A stretch of DNA of 64,000 bases from Rhabdornis inornatus (Eukaryota > Chordata > Aves > Passeriformes > Rhabdornithidae). The stretch spans positions 3,834,469 to 3,898,468 of the forward strand of contig VWZS01003937.1 in NCBI GenBank assembly GCA_013397075.1, given 5' to 3'. Below, in pieces: positions 51,401-62,100 of the stretch (position 1 is the first letter of the stretch; every line of letters starts with the position of its first letter). A program made the position numbers and the translations under genes. The notes below the pieces were generated by a model. The model saw only the letters and a list, made by a program, of their open reading frames with translations. It did not search any database and was not told the DNA's origin.

Positions 51401-54400
51401 TCAGAAGACAACACTGTATATGACAGTACACAAGTTAGAGGTAATGAATTTAAAATCTCCCTCAATTAACCAAGAACTTGGTAAGTCTAAAAATAAAGCA
51501 AACGAGATGGAAAAAGGACATAATTAACACAAGACCACAGTTAAAAGATTTAATAGAGTGAAAAAGAAATTGCTACTTTAATTAGAGGCAGCGTGTTGCT
51601 TCATTTCTTTCTACTGGGAAATCATGAACAGATATTCTTATAGGTGGTAATTTGCATATGTCAAATCTCTGGGTTGATGTAGGATCAGACAATTGCACAA
51701 AAGTGCAATCTTTTTAAATAGGTTTATTCACACAAGCACTGGACCAGTCCATACAAAATAAGATTATTCAACACAATGGGTGCCATAAGGTTAGATGAAA
51801 GGTATCGTACATACACCCAGTTTTATTATGCTCTCAAATTCTCCTGCAACAGAACATTTTTTTGACCAGGACCAAAACATCTTTCTGAGTAAAGAATGGT
51901 ATTTTCAATCAGAGGATCCCAATCAAACACTGATTAAAAAATTTGCAGTTAAGAGATATTGAAAAATTTTCACTGACAGCTGACATGAATTTTAGACAAA
52001 GAAAATTTATCAGACCAACCATCCAGGCAAAACCAACAATACAAAAATTTACTGCAGATATAGACGGAAACTGCTACAAATGAATACACAAATAGCGGTG
52101 TCTTCTGCTCCATAGCTTCTGGCAGCCAAATACCAAACCTTCTCTGCAGCTGTGAAAATTATGTTAAATTTAGTATTTCTGTCTTCTACAGCTAGATGAG
52201 AGCCCTATTCTTAATATATTTTATATTCCTGAGATCCTTTATTTCTATCTGAGTATCTGTTGCAAGAAGGAAAAGTTCTCTGTGCTTACCCAGCTGGTGA
52301 CCTAGCTAGCATGAGTTCATCCAGGGATTTGTGAGACCTACAAACCACCTTTGCTGCAAAAGACTTGTGTGTGCACTGCTACAGACTAATTGGATGATGG
52401 CTCCTATACCATTAGTATAGTACAGAAGTAATATACCCTCTATGAAAAACTTTTCCATACCTGGCTTTTTCATTATTTTTTCCAGCTATACAACTAAAAC
52501 ATCTGACACCAACCTTAAATAGCTAGGAAGGAAACCTGTGAGTAAAGCCTGACTTCAGCAAAATCAGTGCAAGCAGGGATTGATGCAGTTTAAGTACACA
52601 TATGTTTCACTAGATAGTTTCAACTAGTTGAAGGGATGTAACTTTGTGGACACTGATAATCACTAACACTTTGAGAGGAGGTTGGTATGAGTAGCTCAGC
52701 TATGGAGAACTGCTTGCACACTTACTTTTAGGATTTTAGTCAGGCAGTTTAGCATGAACTACAATCCTGGTGCTCACATTTTGTTCCCCAGTGCTCTTTC
52801 TGCACAGCTATAGTCAGTGGCCTGGGCAGCATGAGTGAAGAAGGCATTTTTTTAACATACCTGAGCTTTTTCATCTTCTTTGGACTTTCTCAAAGAAGTG
52901 CCTCAGTTATCACAAAAGCAGTAAAAAGAGGTAACTGCATTTCTCTATGCTTTTAGCCATTTTTCAGCTTCTGCCTTAAATATGTAATTGGCATCAGAAA
53001 CAAGTAACTGGTACTTTTTCTTGAAAAAATAGACACTACTTTGATTAAAAGGTACTTTCAGATTAGGCTACAGAAAAAAAATGTCAAGCTTCACACCATA
53101 AATTTTATTTACACATCTTTTTCTGATTTGGTAAATTTAAGGAACACTTTGATTGTTTGATACTGACATAAAAAAGTCCCACAGATACTGTGCTCCCCTA
53201 AAAAAGGATGTTAAAAGTATATCAATATTCTAGCAAATTCAAATGGATATTACTTTAGGAACTGTTTGATTAATCAAATATTTAGGAAGATTTGACTACG
53301 CTTGTCTGTTAAAAAAAAATCTTCCATTTTCATAACTTCGAAGTTTGCTTAATTATCTTTAAAAAATTTAAAACCAATTAGCAAAGGCAAATTAAAGAAA
53401 AAAGAAATCTTCAAAAGCTAATACAACCATCTTCTTCATAGTGTCATGTATGAGATTCTTTTTGATCAAAGCAATCCAAAACATTTAAGGAAACTAACGT
53501 ACATTTTAACGTCTCAGTTGCATTAAATGGGACAAAAAAATGTACTGATATGTCAATTCAAACTGTATGTATATCAGCCTTTTATAAAACACTACTCAAA
53601 GACATAATTCTTACTTTGTTCATCAAAGATACTCAACTTGCAAACAGTGTTCACAAATGTGTGCCCAATACAATACAGTATACAAATATTTGAGAAAACA
53701 CCTTCTGTCTCTGAAGGATAAAGTTTCTAAAGTATATCAACATTTCTTTTTGGAGTAATTTCTATAATATTAAAACATTACTTATTTTAAAATAAAAATA
53801 CTTTGGGATGGGGTTTGTAGAAAGTAAAAGAATTCTTGAAGAGGAAGCCATAGGACGTGACAGAAAGTAAAAATACACACTGAAGAACAAAGCTGCATCC
53901 TGATCTAAAACTACCATGAAAACCACATCAGGAATACATTTGCAAATCTCTAGAAATGTCAACAAAACACTCTCATTGTAGTATTCCTTCCTTCAGGGTT
54001 TGGAGTTTGGCAAAATTAAGCCACAATTTTTTGCTGGACTACATATACAGCAAATTGTAACAGCATTTACATAGCTTCCACATGAACATGGGTCCATTTG
54101 TGCAGGTTCATAGGCAAATTGAAGACTCTTGTGACAGTGCCCTTAATCCCAATTGCACCCTTAAATAATAAAACATATTAGCTGTGCTGCTTTCAGGAAT
54201 GGATTCTTTATTAGGGATGTAGCCAAGTGTCATAGCAGACTGAAAAACAAAACAGCCCAGTTTCAGATGCATTCCATTTCAGAAAACAAATTTAAAATAT
54301 TGTTTTATAATTTTTTTTCCTGTATAATACACTTTCCAGTAGTGAGTTGGTCTGTAAATAGAGTTATGTAAAATTAGCATATGTTATTTTCCAGGATGAT

Positions 54401-57400
54401 CTTTGTACTCTTGACAGATTCTTTACCCTACCACATAAATGCTTTGCATTCAAAGCACTTGGCCTCTCTGCCTTGCTGCAATAAAAGAGCTTTTAAATTA
54501 TTTTTTAATTGCAGAAAAGCTAAATGAAGTGTGCACTGCTCAGGCAATTTGGCTTTCTTATTACAAAACACAAGGGGGATCCTGACTGTGCTTTATATAT
54601 TGCAATGAGTAATTTATTTTCCTTTGTTATGGTCTGGAACATTTTTAACATTTTCTTTTTAAACATAACAACATATATGAAATTGAAAACCAGATTTTTA
54701 AAATGTTTGCATACTTCTTCTTCTATTTCTGAATAAGTGAAGTTTGCTAATTTCTTTCTGTATTCATTGCACTTCGCAGAATTTATTTCAGGTTAGCCAA
54801 ATGTGTTCCCACCCCTCCCCCAGCATTACTGCTGTAGCAGCAGTGTTATTTGAACAATATTTTTTTTCTGACTTCTCTTAATGGTTGGTTTGTAATACAC
54901 GCAGTGAAGACTTGCTGTATTATTTACAGATCAATTAAATTTTAAGGGTCTCAAAATAATTACCAAAAACCTTCTCAAGAAGGAGCCACCTTGGCTTTCA
55001 CCATCACTTCTTGCTCAGAACAGGGAGCACATCAGTACATTCACAGATTAGGGCTAAACCCAGACCCATGAGATGCAAAGTGAATGCCAAACCTCACCTC
55101 CATCAGAGGCAATCCTGACATGCCCACACATTCCACACCCTCCCCTGTTCCTCCTCAGTTATCACACTGAACAAAAAGCATATTGGAGAGGTCCATGTGT
55201 CTCTTGGAATGCTACTTCCACAGCAAAGTATATACAGGATGAGAAAATGGTTCATCCACTAAATGTGAATCTCCAGCAAGAAGGAATGTCCAATGCCAGA
55301 GGTCTGGGCTAGGCTTCAGCTGAAAATGGACTTAATTAAACAAAACAGATTTTAAAATAAGTTACAGAACTTGAGGAATTTGTGGCAGTTAGCCACCATG
55401 CAGAGTTATTAAGAAAAGACATGACCTTTCCAATCCAAGTGTACTGTGTGGACTTCCATGTTTTACAGAAGAAAGTTTCTTTAGTTCCTTCAGCATCCAT
55501 TGCAAATTTATTCCCAGAGTGGATAGTAACACTTGTGAGGTCTTTAACGCTTGCCCACATTAAAATTACAATATGGACTTCAAAGAAACTTTTAATTCTA
55601 TTAAGAGCAGTAACAAATGCTGCAGGAACTAAACTAAAGCAACATTAGGCTGAATTTCCAAAATTGTACTCTTAATATTGTGGGCTGGAAACACATGTTC
55701 CTTAATGGAAGCTTTCTGTATTTGCCTCTGGAAAAAATTCATTCTTCTCTTCAACAAATTAATAACACAATACAAAATCATGGTATACTGCTTAGGCATT
55801 CAAATTTAAATCTTCCACCTCATAATCACACCCAGATCAGGTTAAACACATCCTAAAATAAATGTAGGGCTAGATAGAAGTTGCTGTTAGGAGAACTTAG
55901 CTTCTTTAACCTTGAGATAATTTTCCAAAAAGTGTAGAATGGCAGGGTTATCCTGAGAATTGCAAAGACCTTTTAGATGCAGATTTATTAATGTATCAAG
56001 GATAACTTTAAAATAGTATTGGGGAAAGTCTGTAGGTCAGTATGAAACAGTGATGATCTTGACAATGTTCTGCTTGTTCCAAATTTTCCAGGGCCCTCTG
56101 TTTTACTTACCATATGGAACAATGTTGGATTGTTGTCTGTTTTTTTTCCTTAAGGTGTCAGTATTTCCAGGTACTACTTGAAAATGGGAATGAAACTCAA
56201 GTTCTTTTTAACAAAAAAAATTATCTAGATGATGCCCACTGGCCTCACTTTGAGTATCAATATACAATCTTTCTATTAATTTTTCACTTCTCTCTTAATG
56301 CTACAGTGGAGTAGCAGTACTCAATGCTCTCACTCCATGAAGACAGATGAAAAATGTTCTCAGGCTGAGTGATCACACCTTCTAATCTCACCTCAGACCT
56401 TCAATTTTCTTAAATATCTTCAGCTTTTAAAAAGTTTTTAGAGACCTACACTCTACGTGCTATACATAACTGATATAAATGATGTTTCACACTGATAAGT
56501 GAGATCTTCATATATTTTTAAGTGAAGGCTTCTAAGCTAACATTATTTTCAGGTTTGATCATCAAGAAGATTCATAACATTGGCACACTCATATCACTAC
56601 TCATGAAAGTCTTTGAAGGGTATCAAATGACATCCAGTACTTGACTACTTTTTGTTGTCATCAGCATGATGATGAACAACTTTCCAGGTCTCTGGTCAGA
56701 GCACAGCCTTGCCTGCATGGAATAGAATGCCTGCAGAGAGTTGGTACAGTGACAAAACTTGCAGATTAAAAAGAAAAAGTAAACCAAGCATTGCTCTATT
56801 AGAAACCATGAGGCTTTGGTAGCTGGAGACAACAGTAGGGCTTTCCTGCCGTATGCAAATAAACCCGAAGTCACGTCAGTTCAACTGAAAGAATCTTTTG
56901 ATCTTGGCAATTTTTCAACATCCTCTTCTCCACTTTATATACCATGAGCTAACGTATCTCCTGCTCTCAGCACTGCCTGGGTGGCCAAAAATTGAAGTAA
57001 AGTTTTGCGATGTTATGACATGCACCACATACGAGCAACTAGAACTGAAACTGAACCCTGATGACCTGCAACATAGCCAGAGGAAACAGACTGGTATGAG
57101 ACAGTGAAAAATGGTACAGATCTGAGGCTGCATGGAGAAAGGTGGACAGAATTCCAAATTGCTAGGAATGTGTGATTATTTGCTCTTTCTTTTACTCAGT
57201 TCTTTACTTTTTATATGAGTTTAGCATTTGTGATGAATACAGCAACTGTGACTTAAGTCTTTGATTCTACATGGTACGCCACAGCTCCAACAGACCAGGA
57301 TCTTTGGTCCTCAAATGGTTAAATGCCAAGGGGAATGAGTGCCATCTACTGGCTCCCAGGTTGCCTTAGATCTGCTTATCATCACCAGATAAATAAGCAA

Positions 57401-58689
57401 GAGGAAGTTGAAGTAGACTCAATGAGGTCTCCCCTCAGCCTCCTCTTCTCCAGGCTGGATACGCCAAGTGACCTGAGCTGCTACTCATATGGATTCCCCT
57501 CTACATCTTTAATCAGCTTTGTAATCTCCCTTTAGATGCTCTCCAATAGCTTTACATCTTTCTTACACTGTTTTGCCCAAACCTGCCCCCAGCACTGGAG
57601 GTGAGGCTGCCCCAGCTCAGAGCAGAGCAGGACAATCCGCTCCCTTGCCTGGCTGGCCATGCTGTGCCTGGTGCCCCACAGGACAGGGTTGTCCCTCCTG
57701 GCTGCCAGGGCACTGCTGCTCATGTTCAAATTGCCACTGACCAGGACGCCCACATCCCTTTAAATAATAATCACTCAGACCCTGACATTTAGGTGCAGTG
57801 GCATGGGAGCTGTGTTCGACCACGGAGCCATGTGCCCTTCAGCTGGAACCAGGCTGAGCACGCACACAGCAGCAGACGCACTGCAGTGCCCTGTACAGAA
57901 GCACGCAGGCCAGCCAGGACAGCTCTACCACACAGGTGCACTCAAGGAACAGGAGGAAATGACACTGGGAAGCAGAGCATACAGAAAACCTACAGAATCA
58001 CAGAATGGGTCAGGTTGGCAGGGACCACAGGGGTCATCTGGTCCAACCTCCCTGCTCAAGCAGGGCCATCCTAGAGCACCTGGCACAGGATTGTGTCCAG
58101 ATGGTTCTGGAGTATCTCCAGTGAGGGAGACTTCACAACCTCTCTGGACAATCTGTTCCAGTGCTTGGTCACCTGCACAGTGAAGTTCTTCCTCATATCC
58201 AGGTGGAACTTCTGTACATCAGTATCTGCCCATTGCCTCTTGTCCTATTGCTTGGCACCACTGAGAAGAACGTGGCTCCATCCTCATGACACCTGCCCTT
58301 TAGATATTTATGACACTGATGAGTCCCCCACTCAGTGGTCACTTCTCAAGGCTGAACTGACCCAACTCTCCCAGCCTTTCCTCATAAGACACGTGGATTC
58401 AGGGAAAGCGGCCACAACGCGCGGGCATTGCCCGAGCCCGGCAGCAGGGGGCGCTCCAAGGGGCTCAGGCGCCCGCGTGCCAACGCGCCCATCACCACGT
58501 GCCGCGCGCCGCCGCTGCCGCCTGCTGACGTCAGAGCTTCCCACGTGCATTCCTGGCCTCCCCCACACACTGGCCGCCGCCCCGACTCACGCAGATGGAG
58601 ATACGGAGCACCCCGCGCTGGTAGTCCCGGTATAGCTCCGTCGCTTCCTCGTTGCACTCGATACAGCGGTAGGCGCCGAGCGCCGCCAT
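45370..58689 (-). CDS. ARV1: ARV1, ER membrane lipid-homeostasis protein, complete five-exon gene, 234 residues
   Basis: Coding exons on the minus strand are 58689-58591, 49327-49208, 47547-47394, 46177-45953 and 45476-45370 (705 nt). All have GT/AG boundaries and matching phases. ARV1 is a conserved ER membrane protein needed for sterol distribution and GPI-anchor assembly; human mutations cause an epileptic encephalopathy. The N-terminus carries the ARV1 zinc-ribbon, C9-x2-C12 and C33-x2-C36, within YRCIECNEEA...ISICKSC. The conserved '[19 protein letters not shown]' follows, then 'EWDFYRMFGIASLEQ'. Hydrophobic, probably membrane-spanning segments lie at about residues 128-139, 151-174, 181-193 and 207-227, with the invariant-looking LLLIPAVIWEHDYT at about 166-179. 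Human ARV1 has 271 residues: this one is about 25 shorter before the zinc ribbon and ends 12 earlier, at MGWDV. The start has G at -3 and +4. The gene shares a bidirectional promoter with TTC13. Confidence 0.96.
45953..46177 (-). CDS. ARV1: ARV1 coding exon 4
   Basis: 225 nt, entering mid-codon (G|AA = Glu) after TTTTAG and leaving after AGA G before GTACAT. It encodes EQTSFFIGIFITLWW, FILLLKALLLSTYGKLLLIP, AVIWEHDYTPLC and IKVFVLISNSQAIR, the best conserved membrane part of ARV1. Confidence 0.95.
47394..47547 (-). CDS. ARV1: ARV1 coding exon 3
   Basis: 154 nt between acceptor TTACCAG and donor GTAAGA. It encodes IHGKLCVFCLLCEAYLRW, QDSSQNTDPDDLIRYAKEW and DFYRMFGIASL plus the first base of the next codon, colinear with human ARV1. 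Confidence 0.95.
49208..49327 (-). CDS. ARV1: ARV1 coding exon 2
   Basis: 120 nt (40 codons), acceptor TTTTCAG, donor GTAAGT. It encodes [20 protein letters not shown] and NAVLCKAQAYRHILFNTKIN. The first cysteine completes the second CxxC of the zinc ribbon begun in exon 1. Confidence 0.95.
50636..51186. mobile_element. Endogenous-retrovirus LTR in ARV1 intron 1
   Basis: About 551 bp, TG...CA. It shares 'ctaagtaccacactgctc', 'aatatccctttggccagttt', 'gcagagcatggg' and the terminal 'ccagccaaaactaggaca' with the LTR at 23551-23960, but keeps an internal AT-rich portion missing there. No 5-bp target-site duplication is evident at these limits, so it is probably older or the left edge is slightly off. 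No coding remnant flanks it, so it is a solo LTR. Confidence 0.8.
57420..57765 (-). mobile_element. CR1 LINE fragment, minus orientation
   Basis: The plus strand reads 'gaggtctcccctcagcctcc', 'agcactggaggtgaggctgc' and 'actgaccaggacgcccacat'. These are reverse-complement landmarks of the CR1 ORF2 C-terminal region. It lacks the 3'-terminal octamer and is truncated at both ends. Confidence 0.9.
57992..58389 (-). mobile_element. CR1 LINE 3' end, minus orientation
   Basis: Begins 'acagaatcacagaatgggtc', where CACAGAAT is the reverse complement of the CR1 terminal octamer, so the 3' terminus is at about 57992. It continues through 'ggtcatctggtccaacctcc' and 'tgttccagtgcttggtcacc' to 'cagcctttcctcataag'. 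It ends about 200 bp from ARV1 exon 1, where the CpG island begins. Confidence 0.92.
58441..58454 (+). promoter_or_regulatory. CTCF-like motif
   Basis: GCAGCAGGGGGCGC matches the core CCASYAGRKGGCRS at 13 of 14 positions. It lies between the CR1 insertion and ARV1 exon 1, at the edge of the CpG island. Occupancy is unproven. Confidence 0.5.
58526..58547. promoter_or_regulatory. Full CRE (TGACGTCA) and adjacent CACGTG E-box
   Basis: TGACGTCA at 58526-58533 is the palindromic CREB/ATF full site, and CACGTG at 58542-58547 is an E-box/CLEAR-type core. More CACGTG cores lie at 58496-58501 and 58390-58395. All are in ARV1 intron 1 within 300 bp of exon 1. They suggest CREB/ATF and bHLH (USF/MYC/TFE) input, which is an inference. 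Confidence 0.45.
58591..58689 (-). CDS. ARV1: ARV1 coding exon 1
   Basis: 33 codons, ATG at 58689-58687, donor TGC|GTGAGT. It encodes MAALGAYRCIECNEEATELY and RDYQRGVLRISIC, including the first CxxC of the zinc ribbon. Human has about 25 extra residues before YRCIECN. The ATG chosen has a strong Kozak context; an upstream in-frame ATG would add a long unrelated GC-rich leader and was not used. Confidence 0.92.
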
Positions 58690-58782
58690 GGCGTGGCAGA
58701 GCACGCCCAGCCCTGTCAGCGCTACCACACAACCTCCTCGTTTCCGCGTTCGGGAGCCATCCGAGCCAGCCCGCGCCGCGCT

Positions 58783-58802
58783 GCATCCCGGGAGTTGTGG
58801 TT
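58783..58802 (-). promoter_or_regulatory. ZNF143/THAP11 (ACTACAAYTCCCAGCATGC-type) element, minus
   Basis: On the minus strand it reads AACCACAACTCCCGGGATGC, about 18 of 20 matches to RACTACAWYTCCCAGVAKGC. It lies about 94 bp upstream of the ARV1 start. Confidence 0.6.
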
Positions 58803-58840
58803 TTCCTGCTACTGCTGTACGCTCGAGTGCGCCGGTGGAG

Positions 58841-58860
58841 AACTCCATGTCCCAGGGGGC
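58841..58860 (+). promoter_or_regulatory. ZNF143/THAP11-type element, plus
   Basis: AACTCCATGTCCCAGGGGGC, about 17 of 20 matches to the same consensus. It is opposite in orientation to the element at 58783 and about 80 bp upstream of the TTC13 start. Confidence 0.5.
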
Positions 58861-58919
58861 TGTGCGGCGGCGGCTCCGTGGGTGGGGCGGCGGGGCATCC
58901 CGTGTTCCCGGCCGAGGCG

Positions 58920-58933
58920 GCGCGCATGCGCGC
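58920..58933. promoter_or_regulatory. NRF1-type palindrome GCGCATGCGC
   Basis: GCGCGCATGCGCGC is a perfect 14-bp palindrome containing the NRF1 core. It lies just upstream of the TTC13 start, and its central ATG (58926) is itself in frame with TTC13. Confidence 0.65.
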
Positions 58934-58940
58934 TCTGAGG

Positions 58941-59124
58941 ATGGCACCTGCCGGCGGGTTGGCGCGGGGTCCGTGGGTGCCCCTGGCCGTGCTGGCGTTG
59001 TTGGCCCGGGCCGCGCTCGCCCTCACCGAGCGCTACCCGGCGCTGTCCCTGCTCCAGCAGGAGCGGCACCGGCAGCGCCACGCCCCGGCGGGGGAGTGGG
59101 CGGAACAGTACTCGGCCGAGTGCG
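58941..59124 (+). CDS. TTC13: TTC13 coding exon 1
   Basis: 61 codons plus one base, within the CpG island. It encodes the signal peptide and the YPALSLLQQE...EQYSAEC segment. Donor TGCG|GTGAGT at 59125. Confidence 0.92.
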
Positions 59125-62100
59125 GTGAGTCGGGGGCGTCGCCGCGGTGACCGCCCTCAGCCCCGGTGCGGCGGTGCCGAGACTGCGGGAGCGGCGGTGG
59201 TGGGGGCGGCCCGGCGCGGTGCGGTGCGCTGCGGGCTGCCGGCGGCCCCTTGGCTGTGCGCGCCGCTGCAGCTCGGGTGGCTCAGCGGGGCATGTCGCGG
59301 GTGAGCTGCAGCGCCCAGCCCGCTGTGCCGTTGTGTGGCGCGGGGCCACAGAGCCAGCGAGCCGTGGAAAACCTCTCACCTCTGGGACGGACAAACCTTA
59401 GGTACCACACGGGAAGGTCCCTGCTGCCTCATTCACCTCCCGGGCCCAGCAGCTGGACTTTGCCTGCTTTTTAATTCCTGCGCTCAGTAGTATGGGGATA
59501 TGCCAGCACCCCGTGCTCATATTACTGAGTTTCTTAGTGCAAGATAAGGAGCTGCTGGAGAGGATCCAGGAGTCTGGAACATCTCTCGAGAAGAGAGACT
59601 GTGGGAGCTGGGCATGTTTAGGCAAGAGAAAGAAAGAGTGAGAGGGAATCTCATTAAGGTATATAAATTTCTAAAAGGCAGGTGTCAAGAGAATGGTGCC
59701 AGACTTTTTAGTGATGCCCAGAGACAGGATGAGGAGCAATGGCCACAAACTAAAATATGACAAGTTCCACTTCAGCTCGAGGTGGAACCACTTTTTAGGA
59801 GAGTTTCAGAGCACTTGGAACAGGCTCCCCAGGGAGCTTCTGAATTTTCCCTATCTGGAGACATTCAAAACCCACCTGGGTGTGTTCCTGTGTTGCCTGC
59901 TTGAGGTGACTCTGCACGAGGGTTGGACTGGATGATCTCCATAGTTCTCTTCCAACCATATCAGTTCCGTGTTTCAGGGGGTGAGATGTGGCTTGATTTA
60001 ATTTCAGCTACAGTTATATATATTTTACTGGTGGACTGGATGCTTCACTTTAGAGTGCCAAGTTTGGGTAGCAGATCTTCTGCTATTTTTCAGGTTAATT
60101 GATATCTTGTAATACAGGCATAGTTAAAACTATTTTTATGTGCTTGAGTGTCTGTCGTATCTTGATCATGTGGCTCAATGTGTTACGATTGTTGATCTCG
60201 AGCATGGTGTGAATGGGCCATACAAAAGTGCCAGTCTGAATCACAATGTGCACATAATACGAATGAAGTAAAAGGTTTATCAATTGCTTGGAACGTGATA
60301 CTAGATTATGTGTAAGAGAATAACCAGCAGTGTGTCATGACTTCTTAGCTGTCAGCATAGTTTTGTGATTTTTTTTCTGCCCTGTATTTCAAAAAGCCTG
60401 TGCTCATACCAACAATTCCTGTGGTCCCTAACAACTAATATAAAACTAGTATAATCCACTTGAATAATAGGCTTCTTATGAGTTTCCTGCACCTCTGGTT
60501 TTGCTTTCTCTCCTCCCTCTTGTATGTCCTTTTGTTTTCACATTATAAAGTTCTTCGGTTAGTTTATCACCTTTGTGGGGGGGTGTGTGTGTGTGTGGCT
60601 ACAGTAGCTGAGAGCCATAGTATGTAGGCATGAAGTCACATGGTGAAAGTTATCTCAGGTAACCGTTGCTACAAATTATTCAAGCTTAAGCACAAAACAA
60701 GAAGACTTTCACCTAGTGTTGAGATAAAAATCTGTATACCCTACAAGATAATAAATGGCACAGCCCTTTATTACATCTGTTACTAGACCCGACATGAATG
60801 ATTGACTCAAGGTACTCCTTCAGAGATGGATTTGGAAGATTAAATTTTGATTTAACGGTGGATGTTGTTTTAAAGAAACCGGTGTAACTTGGATTGGTAC
60901 AAAGTATTCTGCTTGAATCATCAGGTTTCTCAGGTACCTTGTGTGCACTGATAATAAGATAGCCCTTAGTTACAGAACAACGTACTTATCTTCAAATAGC
61001 TGTATACCAATTCACTCCTTGCTGTTTAAGTGTTAGGAGTAAATGAATAGGCAATTGAAAAATTTCCTTAAGCTCTCGGTCTTTGTTTTAGTACAACGTG
61101 CACAGAAGCTGAGATTTTTTTTGGTCTCAAATAGTTTTCTCTGTAGCCTACTACAAGGTCCGAAGTACTTTCTCTGGTTGGTCTTTCTAGTTTTTCATGA
61201 AGTTGTTAATGTGTTTCAGTTTTGATTGTGTCTGACTTGCTGACAAAGATCCATTTTTCCCTATGAGTGAAGCAGTTTATTGCCCCAAGAACTGCAAGAT
61301 TTGAGGGGGCCTTTCCCAGCTGTAGCTCGTATCAAGCTTATGGCTTGGCTGTCTTATTTCCTACCACCTTACAAAAAATTCCTTCACTAAATCCTTGCTG
61401 TTGTGAAGAAAATTATTCCAGAGGTAGGCCATGCCTGCACATCTTTGTTTTGATGTCTGAAGCGAAAGTTTCTTGGTGAATCTGCAGCCAAAACTCTTAA
61501 GTTACTGAATCACAAGCACTAACAGGAAAAATAGTGTGTTAATAATACTGGCATAGCACAGGAGTGTTTGGCCAAAGTGAAGAGCAAAGGGTTGTGATGA
61601 AACCTCGTGCTGGCAGCGCTCATTTTGGAAACTATAAGTGGTTTGTCACTGTTCTCACAGGGCTGACTTTAAACTTTGACCTTCTGCTTTTTACCACTCC
61701 TGCTTTTGTTGTAAAATCTCTCTCACTGGTTATCATTTATGGCTCAACGTAGATCCAAGTTCCTATTTACAGGGAATGATTTTAGATGCTGCTTTGACTT
61801 CTCTTTACAAGAAGACTGTTTCTTTTTTTCTTTTAGCTCTGTGCTTGTGAGAGATAGGGAATTAACTAACTACAATCCTTAAGCCAAAATATAAGAGCAC
61901 CCCCTGTCCCCCAGCCTTTCAAACTTATCATCAAGCTTAGATTTACAAACATGAAGGGAGATGAATCCATGGCACAAATAGAAATTTTATCAAGGAGATA
62001 ATACTGTATATTTGCTTTTTCTTGTTTACTCTTAAAATATTTAAAGATGATAGAAGCTTTAGGATCCAAAGATTCGAAAGTTAACTATTCTGTTGGAATA

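Larger units (their letters stand above)
49328..58590. other. ARV1 intron 1 (9.3 kb)
   Basis: No other gene is supported. It contains a full-length LTR at 50636-51186 and two CR1 fragments at 57420-57765 and 57992-58389, both in ARV1 sense. Possible CTCF, CRE and CACGTG motifs lie in the last 200 bp before exon 1. Otherwise it is AT-rich with scattered meaningless short open frames. Confidence 0.7.
58400..59350. promoter_or_regulatory. CpG island with divergent ARV1/TTC13 promoter
   Basis: CpG-dense sequence covers ARV1 exon 1, the 251-bp gap between the two start codons (58690-58940) and TTC13 exon 1. There is no TATA box. The gap contains two ZNF143/THAP11-like elements in opposite orientation and an NRF1-type palindrome, factors known to mark housekeeping bidirectional promoters. 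The same head-to-head arrangement holds in human. Confidence 0.85.

Noticed and set aside
58382..59150. Long open frames (up to 240 codons) through the ARV1/TTC13 island
   Set aside because: Only short internal parts match ARV1 exon 1 and TTC13 exon 1. The remainder is compositional read-through across promoter and introns.
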